Part shown: piece by piece, positions 15,941 through 24,342 of the stretch
How positions within the stretch are numbered: the stretch's first letter is position 1
How the letters are laid out: every line of letters begins with the position of its first letter
Assembly (NCBI RefSeq): GCF_900115605.1
Contig: NZ_FOXC01000019.1
Coordinates: forward strand, 1 to 50,163
Length of the DNA: 50,163 bases
Direction: 5' to 3'
Origin: Halolactibacillus halophilus
GTDB taxonomy: Bacteria; Bacillota; Bacilli; Bacillales; Amphibacillaceae
Position numbers and translations under genes: made by a program
Notes under the pieces: generated by a model
What the model was told of the DNA's origin: nothing
What the model saw: only the letters and a program-made list of their open reading frames with translations
Database searches by the model: none

Positions 15941-16489
15941 TTACATATTGTTAAGCTCTTCTAAACGTGCTTGTGCATCTTCGTAGTGAACATCTGAGTC
16001 AATGACTTTTTCAAACTCGATCTTAGCCATGTCATAGTATTCAATCTCAAAGAATTTTTCTCCGTCTTTAAATGCTTGACGCGAGGTGATCATTTCACTG
16101 TTATTTGTCCGCGCTTCAGCTGCTTTTTCTGGGACACCGTCAAGTTCGATGATTTCAAAATCAGTCAGGGTATTGCTGTAAGTGTTAACATCAAGGTCAC
16201 CACTCATGAAACTTTCTGAGAGTGCATCCACTTCTGTGATTAACTTTTCAGCAGTCTCTGCTTTAATGGTGTCAATCTCTTCTTTTGTTAAGTCAGCGTC
16301 AGTTAAAGCTGTAAGCGCCCCGTTGATTTCAAAATAATGGCCATCTTCAATCATCGTATTAATCTCTTGTTGTTTCTCATCAGCGACCGTTACGTCTTCT
16401 GTGTTATCTGACGTTGATGCGTCATCTGTATCAGCTTGGCATCCAACAACGAGAAGTGCGACGGCAAGTAATGCGAGGAGTTTTTTCAT
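15941..16489 (-). CDS. Small lipoprotein of unknown function
   Basis: The 182-residue protein has a type II signal peptide: MKK, a hydrophobic core and a lipobox ending LVVGC with the lipidated C17. An acidic, Ser/Thr/Asp-rich linker follows (about residues 18-35). The rest is a helical acidic domain with a tetratricopeptide-like C-terminal stretch (YDMAKIEFEKVI ... YEDAQARLEEL). It should be anchored on the outer face of the membrane. No enzyme motif is visible and no close functional neighbour suggests a role. Confidence 0.8.
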   Translation of the reverse strand: MKKLLALLAVALLVVGCQADTDDASTSDNTEDVTVADEKQQEINTMIEDGHYFEINGALTALTDADLTKEEIDTIKAETAEKLITEVDALSESFMSGDLDVNTYSNTLTDFEIIELDGVPEKAAEARTNNSEMITSRQAFKDGEKFFEIEYYDMAKIEFEKVIDSDVHYEDAQARLEELNNM

Positions 16490-16729
16490 ATACTTCCCTT
16501 CTTTCTATTTTTGTCTGTTTTCTAGTATAGCATAATCGCATTGATTTATTAATGATTTAGCTAATCGTTGGAATAGTAAAAATATTGGGAGTTTTTTTAT
16601 AAATCGAATAATGACTAATCGGATGTTTCAACGCTATATATTCATCAGGAAAATATATGCCAAAAAACCTACGGATATGGTAAACTAAGGGTAACGAACC
16701 TAAGTAAGGAATAGATGGAGGCATAACCA

Positions 16730-19162
16730 ATGAAACTGAACGTCGAACAACGTAAAATTGTCGAATTAGAACCGACCGGTCACATGTCAGTCAAAGGCGT
16801 GGCTGGCTCAGGAAAAACAAGTGTCGCTATTCGACGGTTAGCTTTTCTACAAGAGCATTATTGCTTTGAACCAGATGATAAGATATTGCTTGTGACATAT
16901 AATAAAACGTTACTTAATTTCATCCAGCACCAGTTTAAACAACTGGAAGAAGAAGCTGAGTATACATCATTTTTACGTGAACACGAAGCTGATATTACGA
17001 TTACGACAATTGATAAGCTGATGTTTCACTATTTTAAAAAGCGAAGTGCCCGGTTAAACGTCACGCTTAAACCACTGACAAATAGGCGACAATTACTAAA
17101 GATATTAAATCAAGCCATCTTTGAGATGAAAGATGGCTTTCAAGACGTCAGTATCTTAAGTCCAAAATATCAGAACTTTTTGCATGATGAAATCCAGTGG
17201 ATGAAAGCGTGTGATATTAACGATGTCGAAGTTTATCAGGACATTGACCGCATCAGCCGGGCAACGGGCAGTAAAGGGATGCCGCAAAAACTAACAAAAA
17301 ACTCAGATACAAGAGCAGCCATCTTCTCCTTAAAAAACCACTATGATACGTTAATGGTTGATCACGGTTTTGTTGATTTTCCGTCATTAAATTTAATGGC
17401 CCTGCGTGAAGTAGAAGAGCACCAACCAGAACACTTCACCCATATTATTATTGATGAAAGTCAAGATTTAACGAAAGTCCAACTGATGTTTATCTCCCGG
17501 GTCCAAAACGATAAACCCCATCACTCAATCATGTTTGTCGCAGATAATACACAGAGTATTTATAACTTAAGCTGGCTCGGAAAAGGGCGCCCTTATACAA
17601 CGATTGGTTATGATATGAGTGGCCGGTCACGGACATTGTCAAAGAACTACCGGACAACGACAGAAATTTCAAAGGCAGCCTATGGTTTAATTGAACATGA
17701 CGAAGCGATTATGGGAAATGTTGATTTTGTTAAACCAGCGCTCATTGACCGTCATGGTCATGCGCCGATTTACCGGTACTTTAAAAATCATACGACTCAC
17801 TTAGCGTTTTTAAAAGATGAGATCAATCAATTGATGGGTGATTATCACTATAAAGATATTTGTATTGTCGCCAAAGAAAAGCGCTTCTTAGAAGATATTG
17901 AACAGTATTTATCAGCTGAAGGTGTGCCGGTTCATCAGCTAAAAGTCCAGACACCTGATTTTGATAAAGATGCCGTTAAGTGCCTGACAATGCATTCGAT
18001 TAAGGGGTTAGAATTTAAAGTGGTTATACTTGTTGACTTGGACGAAGGTGTGATCCCGAATTTTAAGTACACCGATATTGGTGATGAGGAGACGGTCAAG
18101 ACAGAAGAGCGCAAGCTCTTTTATGTTGGCATGACCCGAGCGAATGACTTACTGTATATGACATCCGTCAAACAACCGTCCGCATTACTAAAAGAAATAA
18201 ACTTGGAGCATTTGCGGATGTATCGCGATCAAAAAGTACGACCGTACCGAACCATTCAGATGATGAATTACCGCTTAACAGACCAAGTTGCTGATTTAAA
18301 TAGTAAAGAAGAAAAAGTCCGCCAATGGATCATTAATGAATTAATTGGACGGTACAATTATCCAGAGCTCTTGCTGGAGCTTGAGTACCCAGTCCAACAG
18401 TTCTCAAAACAAGGTTATGTTGATGTGGCTGTTAATATCCATCATAACGGCGTGGAAAAACCATATATTTTCATTGAAACGAAAGCATTAGGAAGTGGAA
18501 TTCAAGAGGGTTTAAATCAATTAAAAAGTTACCTCGGGACAAATAGTGACGTGAAGTACGGCGTTGTGACGGACGGGTTAGAACTTGTCGTGATTGATCC
18601 ACGAGGTGAGAAAGTCTCAGACATTCCAAGCTGTCAGCCACAGTTCTATCCAGAAAAAGAGAATCATTATGTCTATCATAACTTTAGACAAGATAAATAT
18701 TACGATGTCTTAGAAAACAAAGAAGACGAAGAATTAATGAATATTGTCGATCAAGTGACCCTACTAACCTTAAAAGAACCATTAATCAAGGTGCCAATTG
18801 TTGGTGATGTGGCAGCGGGCCTCCCAATCAGTGCAATTGAATATTATTCTGATACGTGCCGCTTACCAGCATCCTTTCTCATCCGGTCGAGTGAGACGTT
18901 TGCATTAACAGTTAAGGGTGACAGTATGATCAATGCCGGGATTGACCCAGGTGATACTGTTATTGTGCATCGTCAAGCTACAGCTGAAACGGGTGACATT
19001 GTCATTGCGGTCATTGATGATGAGGCGACAATGAAACGATATAACTCGATGGGCTCACAAGTGATTCTCCAATCAGAGAATCATGCCTACGAACCGATCT
19101 TAATGGACAGTGCAGATGTGTTGATTAACGGAAAAGTGATCGGTGTGTTAAAAGGAAAATGA
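16730..19162 (+). CDS. SF1 helicase - PD-(D/E)XK nuclease-like - LexA/S24 self-cleaving domain fusion
   Basis: The 810-residue protein combines three modules. Residues 1-500 are a UvrD/Rep-like helicase: Walker A GVAGSGKTS (23-31), Walker B IIIDESQD (239-246), SKNYRTT (304-310), TMHSIKGLEF (420-429) and YVGMTRA (465-471). Residues about 525-640 resemble the HsdR N-terminal nuclease fold: E528, D565 in GYVDVAV, then E583 and K585 in FIETKA. Residues about 688-810 match the LexA C-terminal domain: cleavage-site-like VAAG (A696-G697), catalytic-type S732 in KGDSM, and K769 in EATMKRY, with the same Ser-to-Lys spacing as E. coli LexA (37). No LexA DNA-binding domain is present. The ATG has GGAGG 8 nt upstream and the gene has its own terminator. 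It may be a repair or anti-phage effector whose state changes by RecA-promoted cleavage. Domain calls are firm; the role is inference. Confidence 0.92.
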   Translation: MKLNVEQRKIVELEPTGHMSVKGVAGSGKTSVAIRRLAFLQEHYCFEPDDKILLVTYNKTLLNFIQHQFKQLEEEAEYTSFLREHEADITITTIDKLMFHYFKKRSARLNVTLKPLTNRRQLLKILNQAIFEMKDGFQDVSILSPKYQNFLHDEIQWMKACDINDVEVYQDIDRISRATGSKGMPQKLTKNSDTRAAIFSLKNHYDTLMVDHGFVDFPSLNLMALREVEEHQPEHFTHIIIDESQDLTKVQLMFISRVQNDKPHHSIMFVADNTQSIYNLSWLGKGRPYTTIGYDMSGRSRTLSKNYRTTTEISKAAYGLIEHDEAIMGNVDFVKPALIDRHGHAPIYRYFKNHTTHLAFLKDEINQLMGDYHYKDICIVAKEKRFLEDIEQYLSAEGVPVHQLKVQTPDFDKDAVKCLTMHSIKGLEFKVVILVDLDEGVIPNFKYTDIGDEETVKTEERKLFYVGMTRANDLLYMTSVKQPSALLKEINLEHLRMYRDQKVRPYRTIQMMNYRLTDQVADLNSKEEKVRQWIINELIGRYNYPELLLELEYPVQQFSKQGYVDVAVNIHHNGVEKPYIFIETKALGSGIQEGLNQLKSYLGTNSDVKYGVVTDGLELVVIDPRGEKVSDIPSCQPQFYPEKENHYVYHNFRQDKYYDVLENKEDEELMNIVDQVTLLTLKEPLIKVPIVGDVAAGLPISAIEYYSDTCRLPASFLIRSSETFALTVKGDSMINAGIDPGDTVIVHRQATAETGDIVIAVIDDEATMKRYNSMGSQVILQSENHAYEPILMDSADVLINGKVIGVLKGK

Positions 19163-19173
19163 GGATTAAGTAT

Positions 19174-19218
19174 AAAGACCGCTCGTTGCCTATAAATGGG
19201 TGACGAGCGGTCTTTAAT
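19174..19218 (+). terminator. Rho-independent terminator after the helicase-LexA fusion
   Basis: A 13-bp perfect stem, AAAGACCGCTCGT (19174-19186) with ACGAGCGGTCTTT (19203-19215), ending in T's. Confidence 0.88.
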
Positions 19219-19348
19219 TAATTAAATGTACACAACAAGTAACGTGCATTGTTTATGAGTTTAGCTCAGTAAGTGAAAAGATGGAGACATACCGCTAGCT
19301 TTATCAGACAAAAGTTGTGAACAATTCGTGTTTTTGGTGATAAACAGG

Positions 19349-19377
19349 TGGAGATACCAATATATTTGTGATAAAAT
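19349..19377 (+). promoter_or_regulatory. Extended -10 promoter of the chemoreceptor gene
   Basis: TGGAGA (19349-19354), a 17-nt spacer and TAAAAT (19372-19377) with a TG one base before the -10. The -35 is weak; the extended -10 may compensate. Confidence 0.45.
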
Positions 19378-19435
19378 ATACAAGGTTTTCCTAAAAAGAA
19401 GAAAAAATATCGATACTAGAAGGGGTTTTTTTACT

Positions 19436-21157
19436 ATGCGCAGCTTAAAGCAAAAAATGTTACTGTTGTTTGGAACATTAACCTTAGTCATTTTAGTTGG
19501 AGTGATGGTCGTCAGCTATTATATGGCTTCAAACGAAATGGAAGAGATGTATTTAGATCAAGCGTTAAATGAAACGTTAAATGCATCAGAACTCTTTTTG
19601 AATGATAAATTTGGTGGGTTTGAAATTAGTCAAGGTGAATTAAAAGGGGTGATGGGCCAAGACAATGACGCGATCACGTCGACGCTTGATTTACTCAGTT
19701 TTCAATTAGAACGCGTGTTTACTTTGTTTGAATATCAAAATGATACGTTCACCCGTCAGTCAACGAGTATCATCGGTGAAGATGGCCAAAGAACGACCGG
19801 GACAGCGTTAGATAATGAAGCAGTAACTTCAACACTCCTTAATAATGAAAGTTATCTAGGGGAGTCGGTGATTGCTGGAACGGCTTATTATACGGCTTAT
19901 CGCCCAGTGTTTAATCGTGATGGTGCTATCATCGGGGCGCTCTTTACCGGCGCACCAAAGGCTGAAATTGATGGGTTAATCGAGACGTATCTTTCACAGA
20001 TGGGCCCTGTGTTTTTAACGGTCGGCCTGATTGCGATTACGGTTATGCTAGTCGTTGTGTATGTGTTGTCACGCTCACTCGTTGGTCCACTGAAGCAGTT
20101 GAAAATACTGGCCGCGCGACTTGGTGACAAAGACTTAACGGTTGACGTGCCAGATCAATATATGAAACGTCAAGATGAAATTGGGGCCATTGCCAGAGCC
20201 TTAATGGATACAACAACCGCACTTAAAACAATTATGCAGTCGATTCAAACCTCAGCTGCTAAAGTAAATGCATCAGCAAGTGTCGTAACAATGAATACGA
20301 CGCAAACAGCCCAAGCATCAGATGATGTGGCCAATGCGATGAATGAAGTCGCAGATGGTGCCCAGTCACAAGCACAAGCAATTGAATCAGGTGCTGATAA
20401 AGGTCAATTACTTGGTGAGAAAATCAACCATAATGCGGAGATTATTACAGCGTTAACTGAATCAAATGGCGCAGTTAATACAGCAGTGAATGATGGTTTA
20501 AAAGAAATCAATGCCCTTGTATCACTATCAAAATCGAGTGAAAAAGAAACCCAAGCTATTGCCGAGAAAATTGAACAGACAAATAGTAGTGCAGAAGAAA
20601 TATCAAAAGCGTCGCAAGTGATTGCGAGTATCGCTGAACAAACCAATCTGCTTGCCTTAAATGCAGCGATTGAATCAGCGCGTGCAGGCGAAGCGGGTAA
20701 AGGCTTTGCGGTTGTAGCGGATGAAATTAGAAAGCTAGCTGAGGACTCAACCACATCAACGGCGGAGATTGATCAAATTGTTGCGAATTTACAAGGTAAT
20801 ACGAGTGACGCGACTTTGAAAATGCGTGATGTGCTGCATAATTATCATCAACAGTCAGAAAAAATCAATCAAAATAAAGCCCAGTATGATGCGATCAATC
20901 AAGCCATTAACACGTCAAAACAACACATCAAATCACTCACTGACTCGGGTGAAGATATGGGTGTCTATAAAGATGAGATTCTTGAAGTGCTCGAGAACTT
21001 GTCAGCTATTGCCGAAGAAAATGCATCTTCAACAGAAGAAGTCTCAGCGTCAATGGAAGAACAATCCGCCTCACTGGATGAGATTAAATCACTTGGTGAG
21101 TCACTCCTAGCCTTAGCCGACGAGCTAGACCAAGAAGTGAAACAGTTTAAACTATAA
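19436..21157 (+). CDS. Methyl-accepting chemotaxis protein
   Basis: The 573-residue receptor has TM1 at about residues 8-30, an extracytoplasmic Cache-like sensor (about 31-187, ending ...[17 protein letters not shown]), TM2 at about 190-212, a HAMP segment and a long signalling coiled coil. The conserved hairpin tip [20 protein letters not shown] lies midway, followed by [18 protein letters not shown]. It should pass ligand information to CheW/CheA. ATG 19436 is chosen because AGAAGGGG lies about 10 nt upstream; an ORF extension to 19328 has no ribosome binding site and would put odd residues before TM1. No other chemotaxis gene is in the window and the ligand is unknown. Confidence 0.92.
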   Translation: MRSLKQKMLLLFGTLTLVILVGVMVVSYYMASNEMEEMYLDQALNETLNASELFLNDKFGGFEISQGELKGVMGQDNDAITSTLDLLSFQLERVFTLFEYQNDTFTRQSTSIIGEDGQRTTGTALDNEAVTSTLLNNESYLGESVIAGTAYYTAYRPVFNRDGAIIGALFTGAPKAEIDGLIETYLSQMGPVFLTVGLIAITVMLVVVYVLSRSLVGPLKQLKILAARLGDKDLTVDVPDQYMKRQDEIGAIARALMDTTTALKTIMQSIQTSAAKVNASASVVTMNTTQTAQASDDVANAMNEVADGAQSQAQAIESGADKGQLLGEKINHNAEIITALTESNGAVNTAVNDGLKEINALVSLSKSSEKETQAIAEKIEQTNSSAEEISKASQVIASIAEQTNLLALNAAIESARAGEAGKGFAVVADEIRKLAEDSTTSTAEIDQIVANLQGNTSDATLKMRDVLHNYHQQSEKINQNKAQYDAINQAINTSKQHIKSLTDSGEDMGVYKDEILEVLENLSAIAEENASSTEEVSASMEEQSASLDEIKSLGESLLALADELDQEVKQFKL

Positions 21158-21262
21158 ATTTAATCAAGAACGGGCGCGCCTGAACAAAAAGACCAAGTAC
21201 ATTCATCGCATTGTCACGTGTCTCACGTTATAATGAAAAGAAAAAAGTAAGGGGGGATTTTG

Positions 21263-21589
21263 ATGCGGCGCGTTATTTTTCATATTGATGAAGGAGAGAA
21301 ATGGCCAATCACACTAAACAATGCGAGTAATATGACCGATTATGCGAGTGAAGATGTGATTATCTTAGTCAATGGACCAGCGATTGAAGGCTTGCGAAAT
21401 ACGAGTAAGGTAAGTGAACGAATACAAACGCTTCTCACAAAAGAAGTGAAAGTGAAAGCTTGTCTTGTCTCACTTGCAAATAAGGGTATCAGTCAAGCTG
21501 AGTTAATTGAAGGCGTGGAAATGGTCCCGTCAGGTGTTGTATATTTAAGCGATCAACAACATCACGGGGCAAGTTATATCAAACCATAA
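21263..21589 (+). CDS. DsrE/DsrF-like family protein
   Basis: The 108-residue protein resembles small DsrE-fold proteins (a flavodoxin-like alpha/beta fold used in sulfur relay and related roles): an N-terminal RRVIFHIDEG strand, DVIILVNGPAIEGL in the middle and a single cysteine (VKACLVSLANKG), which is the position of the active cysteine in several members. ATG 21263 follows a GGGGGG(A) site; the TTG three bases earlier is less likely. It is a single-gene unit with a terminator behind it. The specific role is unknown. Confidence 0.7.
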   Translation: MRRVIFHIDEGEKWPITLNNASNMTDYASEDVIILVNGPAIEGLRNTSKVSERIQTLLTKEVKVKACLVSLANKGISQAELIEGVEMVPSGVVYLSDQQHHGASYIKP

Positions 21590-21611
21590 CCTCAAGAACG
21601 AAAGTACAGCT

Positions 21612-21655
21612 AACCGTAAGGAGTGAAGTAATCACTTCTTGCGGTTTTTTAATGC
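21612..21655 (+). terminator. Rho-independent terminator after DsrE-like gene
   Basis: AACCGTAAGGAGTGA (from 21612) pairs with TCACTTCTTGCGGTT (to 21646) and is followed by T6. Confidence 0.85.
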
Positions 21656-21790
21656 CTTAAATTTGGCAACGAAAAATCTATAACCGGTATACCATATAGC
21701 GGTACAACATCAACGGAGTGTAAAGTGGTATGATGAAGAGAAGAAGGTGTGTATCCTTAGTACATTGGTTAAATAGACAGAAGTTCAGTC

Positions 21791-21810
21791 CTTCCACATT
21801 AATGTGGAAG
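21791..21810. promoter_or_regulatory. Perfect 20-bp palindrome, candidate operator
   Basis: CTTCCACATTAATGTGGAAG is a perfect palindrome with no spacer, 70 nt before the PRD regulator gene. No T-run follows, so it is not a terminator. It is a good candidate binding site for a dimeric regulator, possibly the PRD protein itself. Confidence 0.6.
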
Positions 21811-21830
21811 AAAGATGTCATGGTTGAATG

Positions 21831-21849
21831 AGAAAGCGTTTACTATAAT
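21831..21849 (+). promoter_or_regulatory. cre site overlapping the -10 of the PRD/PTS operon
   Basis: AGAAAGCGTTTACT (21831-21844) matches 13 of 14 positions of the cre consensus and runs into TATAAT (21844-21849). CcpA binding here would block the promoter. The -35 is poor, which suggests activator dependence. Confidence 0.7.
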
Positions 21850-21879
21850 AAAAGAGTAAAAGGTAAAGGGGACATGGAT

Positions 21880-23853
21880 ATGAATAAAGCAGATGCGCGA
21901 AGATTTCAACTTTATAAGTTGTTAATGGAAGAATTAGATTACCGGCCGGCTAATTTTTTTAGTAACCAATTATCCGTCTCTACAAAAACGATTTACGATG
22001 ATATTGCGTTTTTGAATAACATTATGGATGAGATAACTTGTATTGAGAAGATGCCTAGAAAGGGCTTATTGCTAATAGGTTCTGCTCAAGCAAAAGAAAC
22101 TTTTGAGAAGAAATTAATCGAACTATTATCCCCCCATCATTTATCCTTTTCACCTGAAGAAAGACAGCGTGAGATTGTCAAACGCTTGTTTTTACAAAAT
22201 GAACAGATGACTTACGAACAATTATCGGAAGACTATGTTGTCAGTGTGAGCTCACTAAGAAAAGATATGGAAGAAATTCAAACATTTTTAACTGGAAAAG
22301 ATGTGAAATTGATATCAGACCATTTTGGTACACGTATTAGAGGAGAAGAAAAAGATATTCAACATGTGTTAAAACGTTATATCTTTTCATTGTTGGATGA
22401 TACACCAATAGTAGATGTCGTCAAACGGATGTCTCTTCTAGAGCGTCTGGCAGACCAGTTTTTTTATCCGACCATCATTCAATTTGTTCATCAAGTATAC
22501 GGTAATCTTGTTTCCAAAGCAGGGAGACCTTTAAGTGATTATTACAAAGATTCCATCTACATTAGTTTATTAATTTATGTGCAGCGCCTTTATATAGGCA
22601 GTCACTTCACAAAGAAAAAGCAAGTCTTTATTGAAAATGTTACCTATATGGAATCGTATTTAATCGCCGTAGAGCTTTCAGAAATGATGCATCATTCCCT
22701 GGGTTTAGTTTTAGAAAAACAAGATATTGAGTATTTATCAAGTTTATTATTTGCTCATGATATTAAACCTGGACTTGATATGCAACAAGTCAATCCGGAA
22801 AATAAGGTTATTGTTAAGAAATTGATTAGCAAAATGAGTCATATGTTAGAGGTAGACTTAAATCATGATTCACATTTATTTCATGTGCTGGTTGCCCATA
22901 TGACAACGATGATTTACCGCTTGAAATTAGGCATTACGTTAACGAACCCGCTACTTGAAAGCATTAAACGCCAGTACAGTGTGCTATTTAATATTGTGTG
23001 GTATTTAATGAACGATGTCGAAGAAACGTATGATATTCAATTAAATGATCATGATATTTCTTTTCTTACCATCCATTTTCAAGTCGCCATCGAGAAAAAG
23101 ATTCCAATGAATAAGATTTTGATTGTGTGTGAGAAAGCTTTAGCCACTTCAGAGTTGATTTACAATAGAATTAAACACGCACTACCAGCGACAAACATGA
23201 TTGAAACGATTTCGCTCTCAGACTTTTATCAGAATAATTTAGATGAAGTAGATTTAATTATTTCATCTGTACCAATTGCTTATGAAAAGCAACCCGTTAT
23301 TTATGTGTCACCATTAGTCACCGAGTCAGAAATGAAGAGTATTAGAAAGCAATATGATGAGATGAGTTTAAGTAAGATGATTCTCAAGCCAAGGTTAACC
23401 AAATCAAAAACAAAGTTAGAAAAATATCTCACAAAAGAATTTGTTTTTCTTAATAAAGCGTTTACAACAAAAGGCCAAGTTCTCGACTTTTTCTCAGCAG
23501 AAGCTTATCAACGGGGCTTAGTCACAGATGAATTTAAACAATCGCTTTATGAACGAGAAGCAATGGGGGAAACAAGCTTGTATACTGGCGTGGCGATACC
23601 GCATGCTTCGAGTCATACCTTAAGACAATCGTTTATCTCAATTGTCTCATTGACACATAAAATTCAGTGGGGGTCAAACAAAGTACAACTTATTATTTTT
23701 ATTGGCGTGGCTGAGAAAGATATTAATGAGATTAAGGATGTGTTCGCAGAGCTTTATCAATTGGTTGAAAAAAAAGCCTATGTCGATCATTTAGTGTCAA
23801 TCACGGATGCCAGTGACTTGCTGATGTTTATAAATGAAAATACGCTTATATAG
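21880..23853 (+). CDS. PRD-containing PTS-regulated transcriptional activator (MtlR/LicR type)
   Basis: The 657-residue regulator contains two N-terminal helix-turn-helix regions (about 1-60 and 85-150, with LSVSTKTIYDDIAFLNN and VVSVSSLRKDMEEIQTFL), two PTS regulation domains (about 165-400), a galactitol-type EIIB-like domain (about 405-490; its usual cysteine region reads ILIVCEKALATSE) and a C-terminal EIIA-like domain with the phosphorylatable H575 in AIPHASSH. These proteins are turned on or off by PTS phosphorylation. ATG 21880 is chosen over 21874 because AAAGGGG (21865-21871) is 8 nt before it. It is the first gene of the PTS operon and very likely its activator. Confidence 0.9.
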   Translation: MNKADARRFQLYKLLMEELDYRPANFFSNQLSVSTKTIYDDIAFLNNIMDEITCIEKMPRKGLLLIGSAQAKETFEKKLIELLSPHHLSFSPEERQREIVKRLFLQNEQMTYEQLSEDYVVSVSSLRKDMEEIQTFLTGKDVKLISDHFGTRIRGEEKDIQHVLKRYIFSLLDDTPIVDVVKRMSLLERLADQFFYPTIIQFVHQVYGNLVSKAGRPLSDYYKDSIYISLLIYVQRLYIGSHFTKKKQVFIENVTYMESYLIAVELSEMMHHSLGLVLEKQDIEYLSSLLFAHDIKPGLDMQQVNPENKVIVKKLISKMSHMLEVDLNHDSHLFHVLVAHMTTMIYRLKLGITLTNPLLESIKRQYSVLFNIVWYLMNDVEETYDIQLNDHDISFLTIHFQVAIEKKIPMNKILIVCEKALATSELIYNRIKHALPATNMIETISLSDFYQNNLDEVDLIISSVPIAYEKQPVIYVSPLVTESEMKSIRKQYDEMSLSKMILKPRLTKSKTKLEKYLTKEFVFLNKAFTTKGQVLDFFSAEAYQRGLVTDEFKQSLYEREAMGETSLYTGVAIPHASSHTLRQSFISIVSLTHKIQWGSNKVQLIIFIGVAEKDINEIKDVFAELYQLVEKKAYVDHLVSITDASDLLMFINENTLI

Positions 23854-23867
23854 ATTGGAGTAATGAC

Positions 23868-24326
23868 ATGTTATTTGATAAGGAAATTATCATTCTACAA
23901 CAAGAAAATCTTTCATCAAAAGAAGCTGTTTTAACAGAGTTAGCACAATGTTTTAAAGCAGAAGACTTAGTAACGGATCAATTTATGGATGGTGTGCTTA
24001 ATCGTGAACAAAATTTCCCAACGGGTTTAATTGTTAATGATATCGGTATTGCCATTCCGCACACTGATAGTGACAAAGTGAAGCAATCACAAATCGGCTT
24101 TATGTCATTAAAAGAACCTGTAGCATTTCAAGCAATGGACGGTTCTGATAAAACTGTTCCTGTACGACTTGTGTTCATGCTTGGTTTAAAAGAATCACAT
24201 GAACAGTTGGATATATTAAGTAAATTAATGGATTTAATTCAGAAACAATCCGTTTTAGAAGCGTTACTTTCTTGCACGAATAAAGCGGACTATTTCAGTA
24301 TTATAAGAAAAGAAAACCTAATTTAG
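23868..24326 (+). CDS. gatA: PTS EIIA component, galactitol/fructose type
   Basis: The 152-residue cytoplasmic protein of the PTS EIIA type 2 fold carries phosphate from HPr to EIIB. The active histidine is H65 in GIAIPHTDSD. GGAG lies 9-10 nt upstream of ATG 23868. It is encoded 14 nt after the PRD regulator and 16 nt before EIIC. The gat symbol reflects family only; the sugar is not known. Confidence 0.88.
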   Translation: MLFDKEIIILQQENLSSKEAVLTELAQCFKAEDLVTDQFMDGVLNREQNFPTGLIVNDIGIAIPHTDSDKVKQSQIGFMSLKEPVAFQAMDGSDKTVPVRLVFMLGLKESHEQLDILSKLMDLIQKQSVLEALLSCTNKADYFSIIRKENLI

Positions 24327-24342
24327 TGAGGGAGGAATTATT

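Noticed and set aside
16695-16708. LexA (DinR) box before the helicase-LexA fusion
   Set aside because: CGAAC-CTAA-GTAAG matches only the left half of CGAAC-N4-GTTCG; too weak to report as an operator, though SOS control should be tested.
19392-19416. Sigma-D (motility) promoter before the chemoreceptor gene
   Set aside because: TAAA and CGATA elements exist, but the spacing to a GCCGATAT-type box is wrong and the start site would fall in or after the ribosome binding site.
20404-20754. Minus-strand ORF of 116 codons
   Set aside because: Antisense to the repetitive coiled coil of the chemoreceptor; composition follows the sense strand.
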